From positions 1-8,802 of the forward strand of contig JALOAP010000106.1 in assembly GCA_023228745.1 (NCBI GenBank): a stretch of 8,802 nucleotides of DNA. Direction: 5' to 3'. Both the position numbers and the translations under genes were made by a program. The first letter of the stretch is position 1; every line of letters begins with the position of its first letter. The DNA comes from Dehalococcoidia bacterium (GTDB taxonomy: Bacteria; Chloroflexota; Dehalococcoidia; Tepidiformales; Tepidiformaceae). Positions 1-5,732 of the stretch are shown here, piece after piece. The notes below the pieces were generated by a model. That model saw only the letters and a list, made by a program, of their open reading frames with translations. It was not told the DNA's origin and searched no databases.

Positions 1-512
1 CGCATCATCACCATCTCGTCGCTCGCGGCGGAACGCCCCGCGCCGAGTCTCTTCGCCTACTGCGCGTCGAAGGCGGGCGTCCGCATGATGACGCGCTGCT
101 GGGCGCTCGAACTGGCGCCCTTCGGCGTCACCGTGAACGCCATCGGCCCGGGTATCATCGACACGCCGCTCGGGTCGCCCCTACTGGGCGAAGCGACACG
201 CGGCAGCAGAACGAACGTGCCATCCCGGCTGGCCGCGCGGGCGTCCCCGCCGATATCGGCGTCCTCGCCTGCTGGCTCGCCAGCGACGAAGCGGAGTACA
301 TGACCGGCACCTACAACGTGATCGATGGCGGGCTGGCGGATGGTGGCGGTTTTGGCACCAACGCGAACCCCGGCGCCCCCAACCCGCGGGACGTCCTGCG
401 CGAAGCTCGCCGCCAGATGAGCGGCGAGGCCCTGCTCCCCATGATCGACCAGCAGACCGCCGCTGGCATGGCCGAGTTCGAAGCGCGCCGCAAGGAACGC
501 GGCCTGCTGTAG
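1..512 (+). pseudogene. SDR family oxidoreductase, 5'-truncated by the window and frameshifted
   Basis: This is the C-terminal half or more of a classical short-chain dehydrogenase/reductase; its Rossmann N-terminus lies upstream of the window. Frame 1 encodes the catalytic region: the serine pair at nt 16-21, Tyr at 58-60 and Lys at 70-72 in a YCASKAG motif, then VNAIGPG and IIDTPL. Around nt 182 homology moves to frame 3, where TGRSDTRQQNERAIPAGRAG, the substrate-loop region, and YNVIDGG, the usual SDR end, continue to a TAG at 510-512. Adding one base after 'ccct' would restore PLTGRS, so a single missing base explains the break. Left uncorrected, frame 1 runs into unrelated sequence and stops near 303. 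After YNVIDGG there is an unusual tail of about 59 residues, Gly/Asn/Pro-rich and then helical. The next SDR starts 10 bp downstream and is similar in this region. Substrate is unknown. Either a real pseudogene or a sequencing error is possible. Confidence 0.8.
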
Positions 513-522
513 GAGGGACTGG

Positions 523-1308
523 ATGGGCAAGCTCGACGGCAAGGTCGCCATCGTTACCGGTGGCGCATCTGGTATAGGCAAGCGCACGGCCGAGGTGTTC
601 GTCGAAGAAGGCGCCCGCGTCCTCATCGCTGACGTGAACAGCGATGGCGTGGGCGCGCTCATCGGCCAGCTCGGCCATAACTACGCCGATGGCGCCGTCG
701 TCGATGTCACGGACGAAACGGCCGTCGAGCGCATGGTCCAGCAGGCCGTGCGCCGCTTCGGCCGCCTCGACATTGCCTTTAACAACGCTGGCGTCGGCGG
801 CTTCTCGCCCATCCAGGACTACCCGCTCGAGGACTTTATGAACGTCCTCAACATCTCGCTCACGGGCACCTTCCTCTGTATCAAGCACGAAGCGAAGCAC
901 CTCATCGGGGCGGGGCGCGGTGGCTCGATCATCAACGTCGCCAGCCTGAACGCCATGCAGGCGACCGAAGGCTTCGCCGCCTACTGCTCGGCGAAGGCGG
1001 GCGTGGTCATGCTCACGAAGGTTGCCGCGCTCGAACTCGGCCGTCACAAGATTCGCGTGAACGCCATCGGCCCCGGGCTCATCAACACCCCCGCGACGGA
1101 GGGTCTGAAAGCCGTCCCCGGTGTCTTTGATGCCTTCATCCACGAGTCGCCCATGGGCCGCGCCGGCGAACCGGAAGATATCGCCCGCCTTGCCGTCTAT
1201 CTCGCTGCCGACGAGTCGTCGCTCATGACCGGCCAGACGCTCTATGTCGACGGTGGCCAGGGCCTGAAGAAATACCCGGAACTCTTCGACGCCTTCGGAA
1301 TCCAGTAG
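523..1308 (+). CDS. SDR family NAD(P)-dependent oxidoreductase
   Basis: Complete classical SDR of 261 residues, the usual length. It should catalyse NAD(P)-linked oxidation of an alcohol or reduction of a carbonyl in the cytoplasm. The cofactor-binding TGGASGIG is at residues 12-19. An Asp ends the second strand (residue 37), which in this family usually means NAD(H) preference. Other visible elements are DVTD at 61-64, NNAG at 87-90, Asn110, and the catalytic Ser141, Tyr154 and Lys158, followed by VNAIGPG near 179-185 and YVDGG close to the C-terminus. The ATG is 5 nt after a strong AGGAGGG Shine-Dalgarno (511-517) that overlaps the end of the upstream SDR, so the two are probably one transcript. 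They look like diverged tandem copies (shared YC-x-x-K-A-G and VNAIGPG). Family is certain; substrate cannot be read from the sequence. Confidence 0.95.
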   Translation: MGKLDGKVAIVTGGASGIGKRTAEVFVEEGARVLIADVNSDGVGALIGQLGHNYADGAVVDVTDETAVERMVQQAVRRFGRLDIAFNNAGVGGFSPIQDYPLEDFMNVLNISLTGTFLCIKHEAKHLIGAGRGGSIINVASLNAMQATEGFAAYCSAKAGVVMLTKVAALELGRHKIRVNAIGPGLINTPATEGLKAVPGVFDAFIHESPMGRAGEPEDIARLAVYLAADESSLMTGQTLYVDGGQGLKKYPELFDAFGIQ

Positions 1309-1333
1309 CCGGTAGCCGGTGGCCGGTGGCCGG
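1306..1333 (+). repeat. Four tandem 7-bp units (TRGCCGG)
   Basis: Two copies of TAGCCGG are followed by two of TGGCCGG, in perfect 7-bp register. The first unit contains the TAG stop codon of the SDR. The array sits just after the coding region, in the 99-bp gap before the F420-type gene. The GGCC/CCGG content could allow weak hairpins, but there is no T-tract, so terminator function is not supported. It looks like a short intergenic simple repeat. Confidence 0.8.
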
Positions 1334-1407
1334 GCCGACGGACGCATTCGCGGGTAGCATCTGTAAACCCGTCGCGCAGAGTAGCGGCGACGAGCAGAGG
1401 AGGAGAC

Positions 1408-1842
1408 ATGGCTGAGTACATTCCAAGTCCCGTTGATTGGGTGCGAGAACAGGTCGAGCTCTACGAGCGGTCTGGCGGCACCGAGGGGACAACCCTGCGC
1501 GACACCGGGCTCCCGGTGATCATCGTTTACAACGAAGGCAACAAGACCGGCGGCCTCCGCAAGACGCCGCTCATGCGGGTGAAGGACGGCGACAACTACG
1601 TCCTCGTCGGCTCCATGGGCGGTGCACCGAAGAACCCTGTCTGGGTGTACAACCTGCGTGCAAACCCTGGGGTCGACATTCGCGACCGCACCGAGGTGCA
1701 GCCGATGCGCGTCCGCGAGGTCCAGGACGAAGCTGAACGGTCGCGCCTCTGGTCGCTGGCCGTCGAAGCCTACCCGCCGTACGCGGACTACCAGGCCCGC
1801 ACCGAGCGGAAGATCCCGCTGTTCCTCGCCGAGCCGGTCTAA
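1408..1842 (+). CDS. Nitroreductase/deazaflavin-dependent oxidoreductase family protein (Ddn-like)
   Basis: A 144-residue protein with the features of the small split-barrel family of deazaflavin (F420)-dependent nitroreductases (TIGR00026/Ddn type). A hydrophobic strand GLPVIIVYNEG (34-44) leads into NKTGGLRKTPL (45-55), the family's basic turn before the cofactor-binding strand. This is followed by YVLVGSMGG (64-72) and the characteristic K-N-P-V-W-V-Y-N-L-R-A-N-P segment (75-87), which ends in strands with charged residues. Length is typical. No signal peptide is visible, so it is probably cytoplasmic or membrane-associated. The start is set by a purine-rich AGAGGAGGAG (1396-1405) just before the ATG. 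It lies 99 bp after an SDR; both would be redox enzymes, but a shared pathway is only inferred. F420 rather than FMN as cofactor is a family-based inference. Confidence 0.9.
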   Translation: MAEYIPSPVDWVREQVELYERSGGTEGTTLRDTGLPVIIVYNEGNKTGGLRKTPLMRVKDGDNYVLVGSMGGAPKNPVWVYNLRANPGVDIRDRTEVQPMRVREVQDEAERSRLWSLAVEAYPPYADYQARTERKIPLFLAEPV

Positions 1843-1867
1843 AGCGAGTCCCGAGAAACAATCGCTT
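1842..1867. terminator. Weak inverted repeat between convergent genes
   Basis: AAGCGA (1842-1847) and TCGCTT (1862-1867) form 6-bp arms around a 14-nt spacer in the 45-bp gap between the plus-strand F420-type gene and the minus-strand clpS. Position suits a bidirectional terminator. The stem is short, the loop long, and there is no clear T-tract on either strand, so this is a weak candidate. Confidence 0.25.
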
Positions 1868-1887
1868 CTGTCATTCCGGACCGCCCC

Positions 1888-2175
1888 CTACGCCGGTTCG
1901 ATCGTCGCCGTCAGCCCGAACGACTCGAGCCGCTCGCGGTAGAGCTCCGCCGTCTCCTTCGGGCACTGCGTGACGGTTGCTTCGCCGTGGTTGTGGGCCG
2001 TCATCATGACTTCCACCGCCGATTCGACCGTGAGCGCCGGCACCGAGGCGAGGAGCGCCCGCACGACGTGGTCCATCGAGTTGTGGTCGTCGTTGTGGAG
2101 GACCACCCGCCAGGGCGGGACGTGCTTCGTGAGCAGGTCGGTGTCGATGCCGGTTTCGGTTGTGGGTAGGGTCAT
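1888..2175 (-). CDS. clpS: ATP-dependent Clp protease adaptor protein ClpS
   Basis: A 95-residue ClpS. The adaptor binds proteins with destabilising N-terminal residues and delivers them to the ClpA or ClpC unfoldase (N-end rule degradation) in the cytoplasm. A flexible N-terminal tail (about 1-19) precedes PPWRVVLHNDD (20-30). The N-degron pocket residues Asn28, Asp29, Asp30, Met34 and His61 match, by spacing, E. coli Asn34, Asp35, Asp36, Met40 and the pocket His66 (from memory). The H-x-x-G step (His61, Gly64) is present. Length is close to the usual 90-110. The ATG lies 14 bp after the stop of the KimA-like permease with no evident Shine-Dalgarno, which suggests a shared transcript and translational coupling. 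No clpA or clpC is in the window. Confidence 0.93.
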   Translation of the reverse strand: MTLPTTETGIDTDLLTKHVPPWRVVLHNDDHNSMDHVVRALLASVPALTVESAVEVMMTAHNHGEATVTQCPKETAELYRERLESFGLTATIEPA

Positions 2176-2189
2176 GGCGAATCGTGGGG

Positions 2190-4235
2190 TCAGGCGCGGA
2201 ACGGTGACCGTTGGCGCCGCCCGGTGTGCCCGGGCTGGAACTCATAGGGTACGACATTCACATGCCGCCGCCCCCGCATGAGGGTGATCAGGCCCTTCAG
2301 GCTCTGGTTCACCAGCGGCCGCTGCCACCAATGCGCCACCTCCAGCACCGGGAACATCACCGTGACTTCGTGCGGGGGTTCGCGCAACAGGTCATTCACA
2401 TAGAGCGCGATCGGGTCGGCCACCGTCCGGAAGGGCGAATCGATAATCACGAGCGGGATGTTCGGGAACTGCCGCTGCCACTGCTCTTCCACCGACGAAC
2501 GGTCCTCCGGGTCGATGATGACGTGCACCGCGGTGACGTTGCGGCTGCGTTCGCAGGCGGCGCCGAGCGTCATCACCGTCGCGAGATTGATGTCCTCTAC
2601 CGGTACGAGGATTGGCACCGGCGACGGGCCCCAGGGCACGATGTCGAGCACGGCTTCGGGCGGTACACGCAGCGCGCGCCCAAGGCTGTGGTAGTACCCG
2701 CCGATGCGCCAGAGCCAGGTTGCGATGATGGGAAGTGCGACGACCACCATCCAGCCGCCCGCCGCGAACTTCGTGACCAGGATGATGAAGAACACGACGG
2801 CTGTTGCGACCGCGCCGAAGGTGTTGATGGCCATCGAGCGCTTCCAGCCCTGCTCCTTTGTGCGCTTCCAGCGCCGCAACATGGAAGCCTGTGCGAGGGT
2901 GAAACCGAGGAATACCCCGAGCGCATAGAGCGGGATGATGCGCGTTGTGCTCGCTCCGAACGCAACCAGCAGCAGCACCGAAAAGCCGGTGAGTGCCATG
3001 ATGCCCCACGAGAACACGAGCCGGCTTCCCCGCTGATAGAAGATGCGCGGCAGGTAGCCGTCACGCGCCAGGATCGCGCCAAGCAGGGGGAAGCCGTTGA
3101 AGGCCGTATTCGCCGCGAGGAACAGGATCGCAGCGGTGAAGAACTGGAGTGTGTAGTAGAACAGGTTTCGCCCGAAGATCTCCTCGCCGATCTGGGAGGT
3201 CACAGTCTGGGTGTCGCCGTGCTCGTAGACGATGCCGAAGTGGCGCGCCAGCAGCGTGACGCCAAGGAAGAGCGCGCCGAGGAGCAGCGCCATCGCCGTC
3301 ATCGTGGTGGCGGCATTCTTCGCCTCGGGCGGCTTGAACGCGCCCACGCCGTTCGAAATCGCCTCCACGCCGGTGAGCGCCGTACATCCCTGCGAGAACG
3401 CCCGCAGGATGAGGAACAACGTCACCGCCTGCTGGGGTTCCGGCGACTTCGAGGGCTCGCCGACGGCGAGGAGGTTCGCGTCATCACTCAGGAACACTTT
3501 CAGCATGCCGGCGATGAGCGTCCCGCCCAGCACGAAGACGAAGCCATAGGCCGGGATCGCGAAGGCGGTGGCGGATTCGCGAATGCCCCGCAGGTTGCCG
3601 AGGGCGATCAGCCCCACCAGCGAGACTGCGAGCGGCACTGCCCAGCCGTGTACCTCGGGGAAGGCCGAGACGATCGCCTCGACGCAGGCGGCGATCGAGA
3701 CGGAGACCGTGAGCACGTAGTCCACCAGAAGTGCCGCTGCCGCCACCAGCCCGGGGGCCACTCCCAGGTTCTCGTGTGCGACGGTGTAGGCGCCACCGCC
3801 GCGCGGATACGCACGGATGATCTGCCGGTACGACAGCACGACGATGCCCAGCAACAGCGCGATGACCATCGCAATCGGCAGGCTGTGGGTGATTGCACCG
3901 GAGCCCGCGAGCACCAGGATGAGCAGGATCTCTTGAGTCGCGTATGCCGTGGAGGACAGCGCATCGGACGAGAACACCGCGAGCGCGATTTTCTTGCTGA
4001 GGCGCGCCTCACCCAGCCGCCGGTTCGAAACGCTCGTGCCGAGCAGGAGATCGCGGAGGGCAAGCCAGCGTCCGCGCCAGCCGGTGCGCTGTTCCGCGAA
4101 CTCGGTTGCTTCGAAGTGCCCCGCCGTGGTTGGCACAATGCCCGCACGCGGGAGTTCCACCCGGTACCGGGTTATCCGGCCCGGGCCGCGGCTCGCCGGC
4201 TCAACGGCAGGCCTGCTCGCCGAAGGATCGGCCAT
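2190..4235 (-). CDS. APC-superfamily permease, KimA-like potassium transporter
   Basis: A 681-residue polytopic membrane protein. About 80 soluble N-terminal residues precede roughly 12 hydrophobic segments (about 83-515) and a cytosolic, UspA-like C-terminal domain (about 520-670). The sequence resembles Bacillus subtilis KimA (YdaO), a high-affinity K+/H+ symporter of the KUP/APC fold. Recalled KimA ion-site residues D36, Y43, D117, Y118, T121 and S125 correspond at a constant offset of 55 to D91, Y98, D172, Y173, T176 and S180 here, and T230/E233 to T288/E291. The motif SSDALSSTAYATQE (89-102) is diagnostic. The N-terminal extension is longer than in KimA. A GAGGAG Shine-Dalgarno (4240-4245) 4 nt upstream supports the start. 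clpS follows after 14 bp. KimA proteins are inhibited by c-di-AMP through the C-terminal domain; that would be an inference here. An amino-acid substrate is the main alternative. Confidence 0.88.
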   Translation of the reverse strand: MADPSASRPAVEPASRGPGRITRYRVELPRAGIVPTTAGHFEATEFAEQRTGWRGRWLALRDLLLGTSVSNRRLGEARLSKKIALAVFSSDALSSTAYATQEILLILVLAGSGAITHSLPIAMVIALLLGIVVLSYRQIIRAYPRGGGAYTVAHENLGVAPGLVAAAALLVDYVLTVSVSIAACVEAIVSAFPEVHGWAVPLAVSLVGLIALGNLRGIRESATAFAIPAYGFVFVLGGTLIAGMLKVFLSDDANLLAVGEPSKSPEPQQAVTLFLILRAFSQGCTALTGVEAISNGVGAFKPPEAKNAATTMTAMALLLGALFLGVTLLARHFGIVYEHGDTQTVTSQIGEEIFGRNLFYYTLQFFTAAILFLAANTAFNGFPLLGAILARDGYLPRIFYQRGSRLVFSWGIMALTGFSVLLLVAFGASTTRIIPLYALGVFLGFTLAQASMLRRWKRTKEQGWKRSMAINTFGAVATAVVFFIILVTKFAAGGWMVVVALPIIATWLWRIGGYYHSLGRALRVPPEAVLDIVPWGPSPVPILVPVEDINLATVMTLGAACERSRNVTAVHVIIDPEDRSSVEEQWQRQFPNIPLVIIDSPFRTVADPIALYVNDLLREPPHEVTVMFPVLEVAHWWQRPLVNQSLKGLITLMRGRRHVNVVPYEFQPGHTGRRQRSPFRA

Positions 4236-4274
4236 TTGGCTCCTCGTGCCCCCAACGCGGCCACCGACCGCCGG

Positions 4275-4298
4275 GCGGGCACCCTGGGAAACGCCCGC
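4275..4298 (-). promoter_or_regulatory. Leader hairpin upstream of the KimA-like gene
   Basis: GCGGGC (4275-4280) and GCCCGC (4293-4298) are perfect 6-bp arms around a 12-nt spacer. In the minus-strand transcript the hairpin would end about 40 nt before the permease start codon. No T-run follows, so it is not a classical terminator. It may be part of a structured leader or incidental in GC-rich DNA. Confidence 0.3.
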
Positions 4299-4443
4299 TC
4301 GCCGAATCGGGTCTGCTGCACCTGCGAAACCCTACACCCGCGCTGTCTCACCCGGCAGTAGGAATTCCATGACATTTGGTACGTCTATTCAAGCCGCCAT
4401 GGCACTCAATGCAGCACTTCAGTTCCTGCTGGAGTCCTATCAA

Positions 4444-4466
4444 TGCCGGCCCACGACGCCCCGGCA
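4444..4466. repeat. Inverted repeat TGCCGG / CCGGCA
   Basis: Perfect 6-bp arms at 4444-4449 and 4461-4466 flank an 11-bp spacer, in the gap behind the methyltransferase gene. A shorter CCGG pair (4469-4472 and 4481-4484) follows directly. The arrangement could be an operator or a weak transcript-end hairpin for the methyltransferase transcript about 90 bp upstream, but neither is established. Confidence 0.3.
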
Positions 4467-4555
4467 CTCCGGTCGAAATCCCGGATCACAAAGCGAAGAC
4501 CCGCATCAACATGGGTATGGCCGGTAGCGGCACGCCACCGTCCCGGGCCTGAACG

Positions 4556-5185
4556 CTACGGCTTCTTCCGGAGCAATACGCCCACGCGCGGAATCGGCGG
4601 GAAGAGGAACGGGCCGACGTTCACGAGGTCGATGCCGTCGAAGCCACACTCCGTGAAGAGCGCGGCCATGCGCCCCCAGCCGCGCAGGTCCACCATCCCT
4701 GTACCCGGCGACAGCAGCTTTTCGTGCAGGCGGTTCAGGGGCGCGTTGCGGACGGGCGCTACTTCGAGCACCAAGGCGGCGCCGCCGGGCGCCAGCACCC
4801 GCGCGAGTTCGCCGCCGAAGTTGTGGACCACGTCATCATCGAAGCGCCGCACGAAGTAAAGCGAAGTAAGCGCGTCCACCGATGCGTCGGGCAGTGGCAG
4901 ATTCTCCGGCCAGGCGATCGCATCCACCGGGCCGCGGCCGGCGGTGAGGTCGAGGCAAAGCGGCGGCTCATCCAGGCCGGCCTGCTGTGCGAGCAGGTGC
5001 GCGTAGGCTGCCGTTCCACAGCCGAAGTCGACGTAACGCCGCCCCGGTTCGAGCTCGATGAGGTCGATGAGGCGTGCTGTGCGAGGTGTGAGCAGCGCCA
5101 TCCCCGCCTGTGAGTCGGTGATCGCGGCGAGTGGCGAGAACTGGTACGCCTGGCGTGACTGGACGGCGGTCCGCCGCCGGCGCAT
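4556..5185 (-). CDS. Class I SAM-dependent methyltransferase
   Basis: A 209-residue cytoplasmic enzyme of the UbiE/Methyltransf_11 type. Motif I is VDFGCGT, residues 52-58 from the ATG, the glycine-rich SAM loop. The acidic residue after strand 2 is in CLDLT (about residue 80). The post-motif LPLPDASVDAL (about 97-107) and LARVLAPGGAALVLE (about 128-142) are the standard later elements. The N-terminal 45 residues, basic and then helical, probably cap the active site; the acceptor substrate cannot be inferred. Two starts are possible: the ATG used here (5185-5183) and a GTG one codon earlier. Either overlaps the TGA of the upstream gene (GTGATG), with no strong Shine-Dalgarno, so translation is probably coupled to the upstream protein. 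Class is confident, function open. Confidence 0.9.
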   Translation of the reverse strand: MRRRRTAVQSRQAYQFSPLAAITDSQAGMALLTPRTARLIDLIELEPGRRYVDFGCGTAAYAHLLAQQAGLDEPPLCLDLTAGRGPVDAIAWPENLPLPDASVDALTSLYFVRRFDDDVVHNFGGELARVLAPGGAALVLEVAPVRNAPLNRLHEKLLSPGTGMVDLRGWGRMAALFTECGFDGIDLVNVGPFLFPPIPRVGVLLRKKP

Positions 5186-5580
5186 CACAGCTGGTACCCC
5201 AGCCGCACGCGCTTGCCGGCTGCCTCGGCGGTGCGCGCCGCTTCGAGCAGCCCGTGTGCCTGTGCCGGGAGTTCGGTTGCATCCGCGCGCCGGAGCAATG
5301 CCTCGGCCTGCGCATCACCGTCGAGTGCGGCTACGAGCTGCTCGAGCGAATCGCGCAGCTCGGCCGCGGGCTGCCAGACCATCTCCAGTTTCGCGCGGTC
5401 TTCCGCATCCTCCGCATCGAGGTCGTAGAACGTGGTGAGCGGCCCGAGCCGGACATCGTGGACGTTGTGCATACGGTCAGCGAGTACGATGAGCGGGTGT
5501 TCTGCACCGAAGCCGCGCATCACCGCAAACGACATGAAGGCAACGAGCGCTGCTCCGCCGCCCGGGAGTTCCGGTTGCAT
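5185..5580 (-). CDS. Hypothetical protein, translationally coupled to the methyltransferase
   Basis: I do not recognise this 131-residue protein. Its frame is open much further upstream, but the ATG at 5580 follows a long GGAGG-type purine tract (5581-5593) and is the best start; a GTG at 5613 would add RLTFEVEGEG-like residues. Residues 9-33 are hydrophobic (AALVAFMSFAV, then HPLIVLAD) but broken by a Gly-rich and charged stretch, so a membrane segment is doubtful. LADRMHNVHDVR (33-44) recalls the DRLHN signature of SpoT-type HD domains, but no preceding H...HD pair is visible. Residues 53-123 are rich in Ala, Glu, Leu and Arg and probably helical. Its TGA overlaps the methyltransferase start, which suggests the two act together. 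Coding status is supported by strong codon bias and the overlap. Confidence 0.75.
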   Translation of the reverse strand: MQPELPGGGAALVAFMSFAVMRGFGAEHPLIVLADRMHNVHDVRLGPLTTFYDLDAEDAEDRAKLEMVWQPAAELRDSLEQLVAALDGDAQAEALLRRADATELPAQAHGLLEAARTAEAAGKRVRLGYQL

Positions 5581-5593
5581 CCCCTCCCCCTCC
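5581..5593 (-). promoter_or_regulatory. Purine-rich ribosome binding site fixing the start at 5580
   Basis: On the minus strand a GGAGGGGGAGGGG tract directly precedes the ATG of the hypothetical gene. Its distal GGAGG lies 8 nt from the start, ideal Shine-Dalgarno spacing, whereas no such tract precedes the alternative GTG at 5613. The tract would itself be coding if the GTG were used. Confidence 0.55.
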
Positions 5594-5617
5594 ACTTCAA
5601 ACGTCAGACGCACCGGA

Positions 5618-5642
5618 CTAGCGTGCGACGAGCCGCCGCTAG
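5618..5642. repeat. Inverted repeat CTAGCG / CGCTAG
   Basis: Perfect 6-bp arms at 5618-5623 and 5637-5642 with a 13-bp spacer, 38-62 bp upstream of the hypothetical gene's ATG. CTAG is a rare tetranucleotide in many bacterial genomes, so a symmetric pair upstream of a start is a plausible operator. No regulator is assigned. Confidence 0.3.
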
Positions 5643-5656
5643 AGGCGAGCAAGGGG

Positions 5657-5668
5657 ACGGGGCCCCGT
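5657..5668. repeat. Perfect 12-bp palindrome ACGGGGCCCCGT
   Basis: A self-complementary 12-mer in the 152-bp gap between the thioredoxin lipoprotein and the hypothetical gene, both on the minus strand. It has no spacer, so as RNA only a 4-bp stem with a tetraloop could form. It could be a protein-binding site or chance in GC-rich sequence. Confidence 0.3.
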
Positions 5669-5704
5669 GCCCAGTGCCCGTACCTGGTGCGGCCTATGCT
5701 CACT

Positions 5705-5730
5705 CGCGGCACTCGCGCACTCGTGCCGCG
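5705..5730 (-). terminator. Stem-loop just after the thioredoxin lipoprotein stop
   Basis: CGCGGCAC (5705-5712) and GTGCCGCG (5723-5730) give a perfect 8-bp GC-rich stem with a 10-nt loop, starting 2 nt beyond the lipoprotein's TAG (5735-5733) on the minus strand. Position and strength fit a transcript-end hairpin. No U-tract follows, so it may act as a U-less terminator or a 3' stability element; read-through to the next minus-strand gene is possible. Confidence 0.45.
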
Positions 5731-5732
5731 GG

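Larger units (their letters stand above)
4236..4555. other. 320-bp intergenic region: leader of the KimA-like gene
   Basis: This is the longest non-coding stretch of the window, between the methyltransferase stop and the KimA-like start, both on the minus strand. Its middle (about 4360-4445) is visibly more A/T-rich than the rest. Near the permease it holds the RBS and an inverted repeat at 4275-4298; a second inverted repeat is at 4444-4466. A 52-codon open frame on the plus strand (4369-4527) has about half G/C third positions, unlike the neighbours, so it is not called as a gene. I see no tRNA and no convincing match to a known riboswitch. A promoter for the permease is expected here but I could not place it. 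Confidence 0.6.

Noticed and set aside
181..1347. 388-codon minus-strand frame across the SDR genes
   Set aside because: It is antisense to two clear SDRs and shows no recognisable domain; long antisense frames are expected at this GC content.
2211..4361. 716-codon open frame on the plus strand opposite the KimA-like gene
   Set aside because: Its translation is rich in Arg, His, Asp and Glu with no hydrophobic core, typical of the antisense of a high-GC membrane-protein gene; the minus strand has clear homology.
4236..4380. ydaO-type c-di-AMP riboswitch before the permease
   Set aside because: Position is right, but I could not align the conserved core by eye; kept only as a hypothesis to test with a covariance model.
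4461..4490. tRNA T-arm-like sequence (CCGG, TCGAAAT, CCGG)
   Set aside because: The loop lacks the TTCRA order, and no acceptor, anticodon or D arm can be built around it.
5286..5485. HD-domain (SpoT-like) phosphohydrolase in the hypothetical protein
   Set aside because: Only a short LADRMHN match; the required upstream His and His-Asp metal ligands are not seen.
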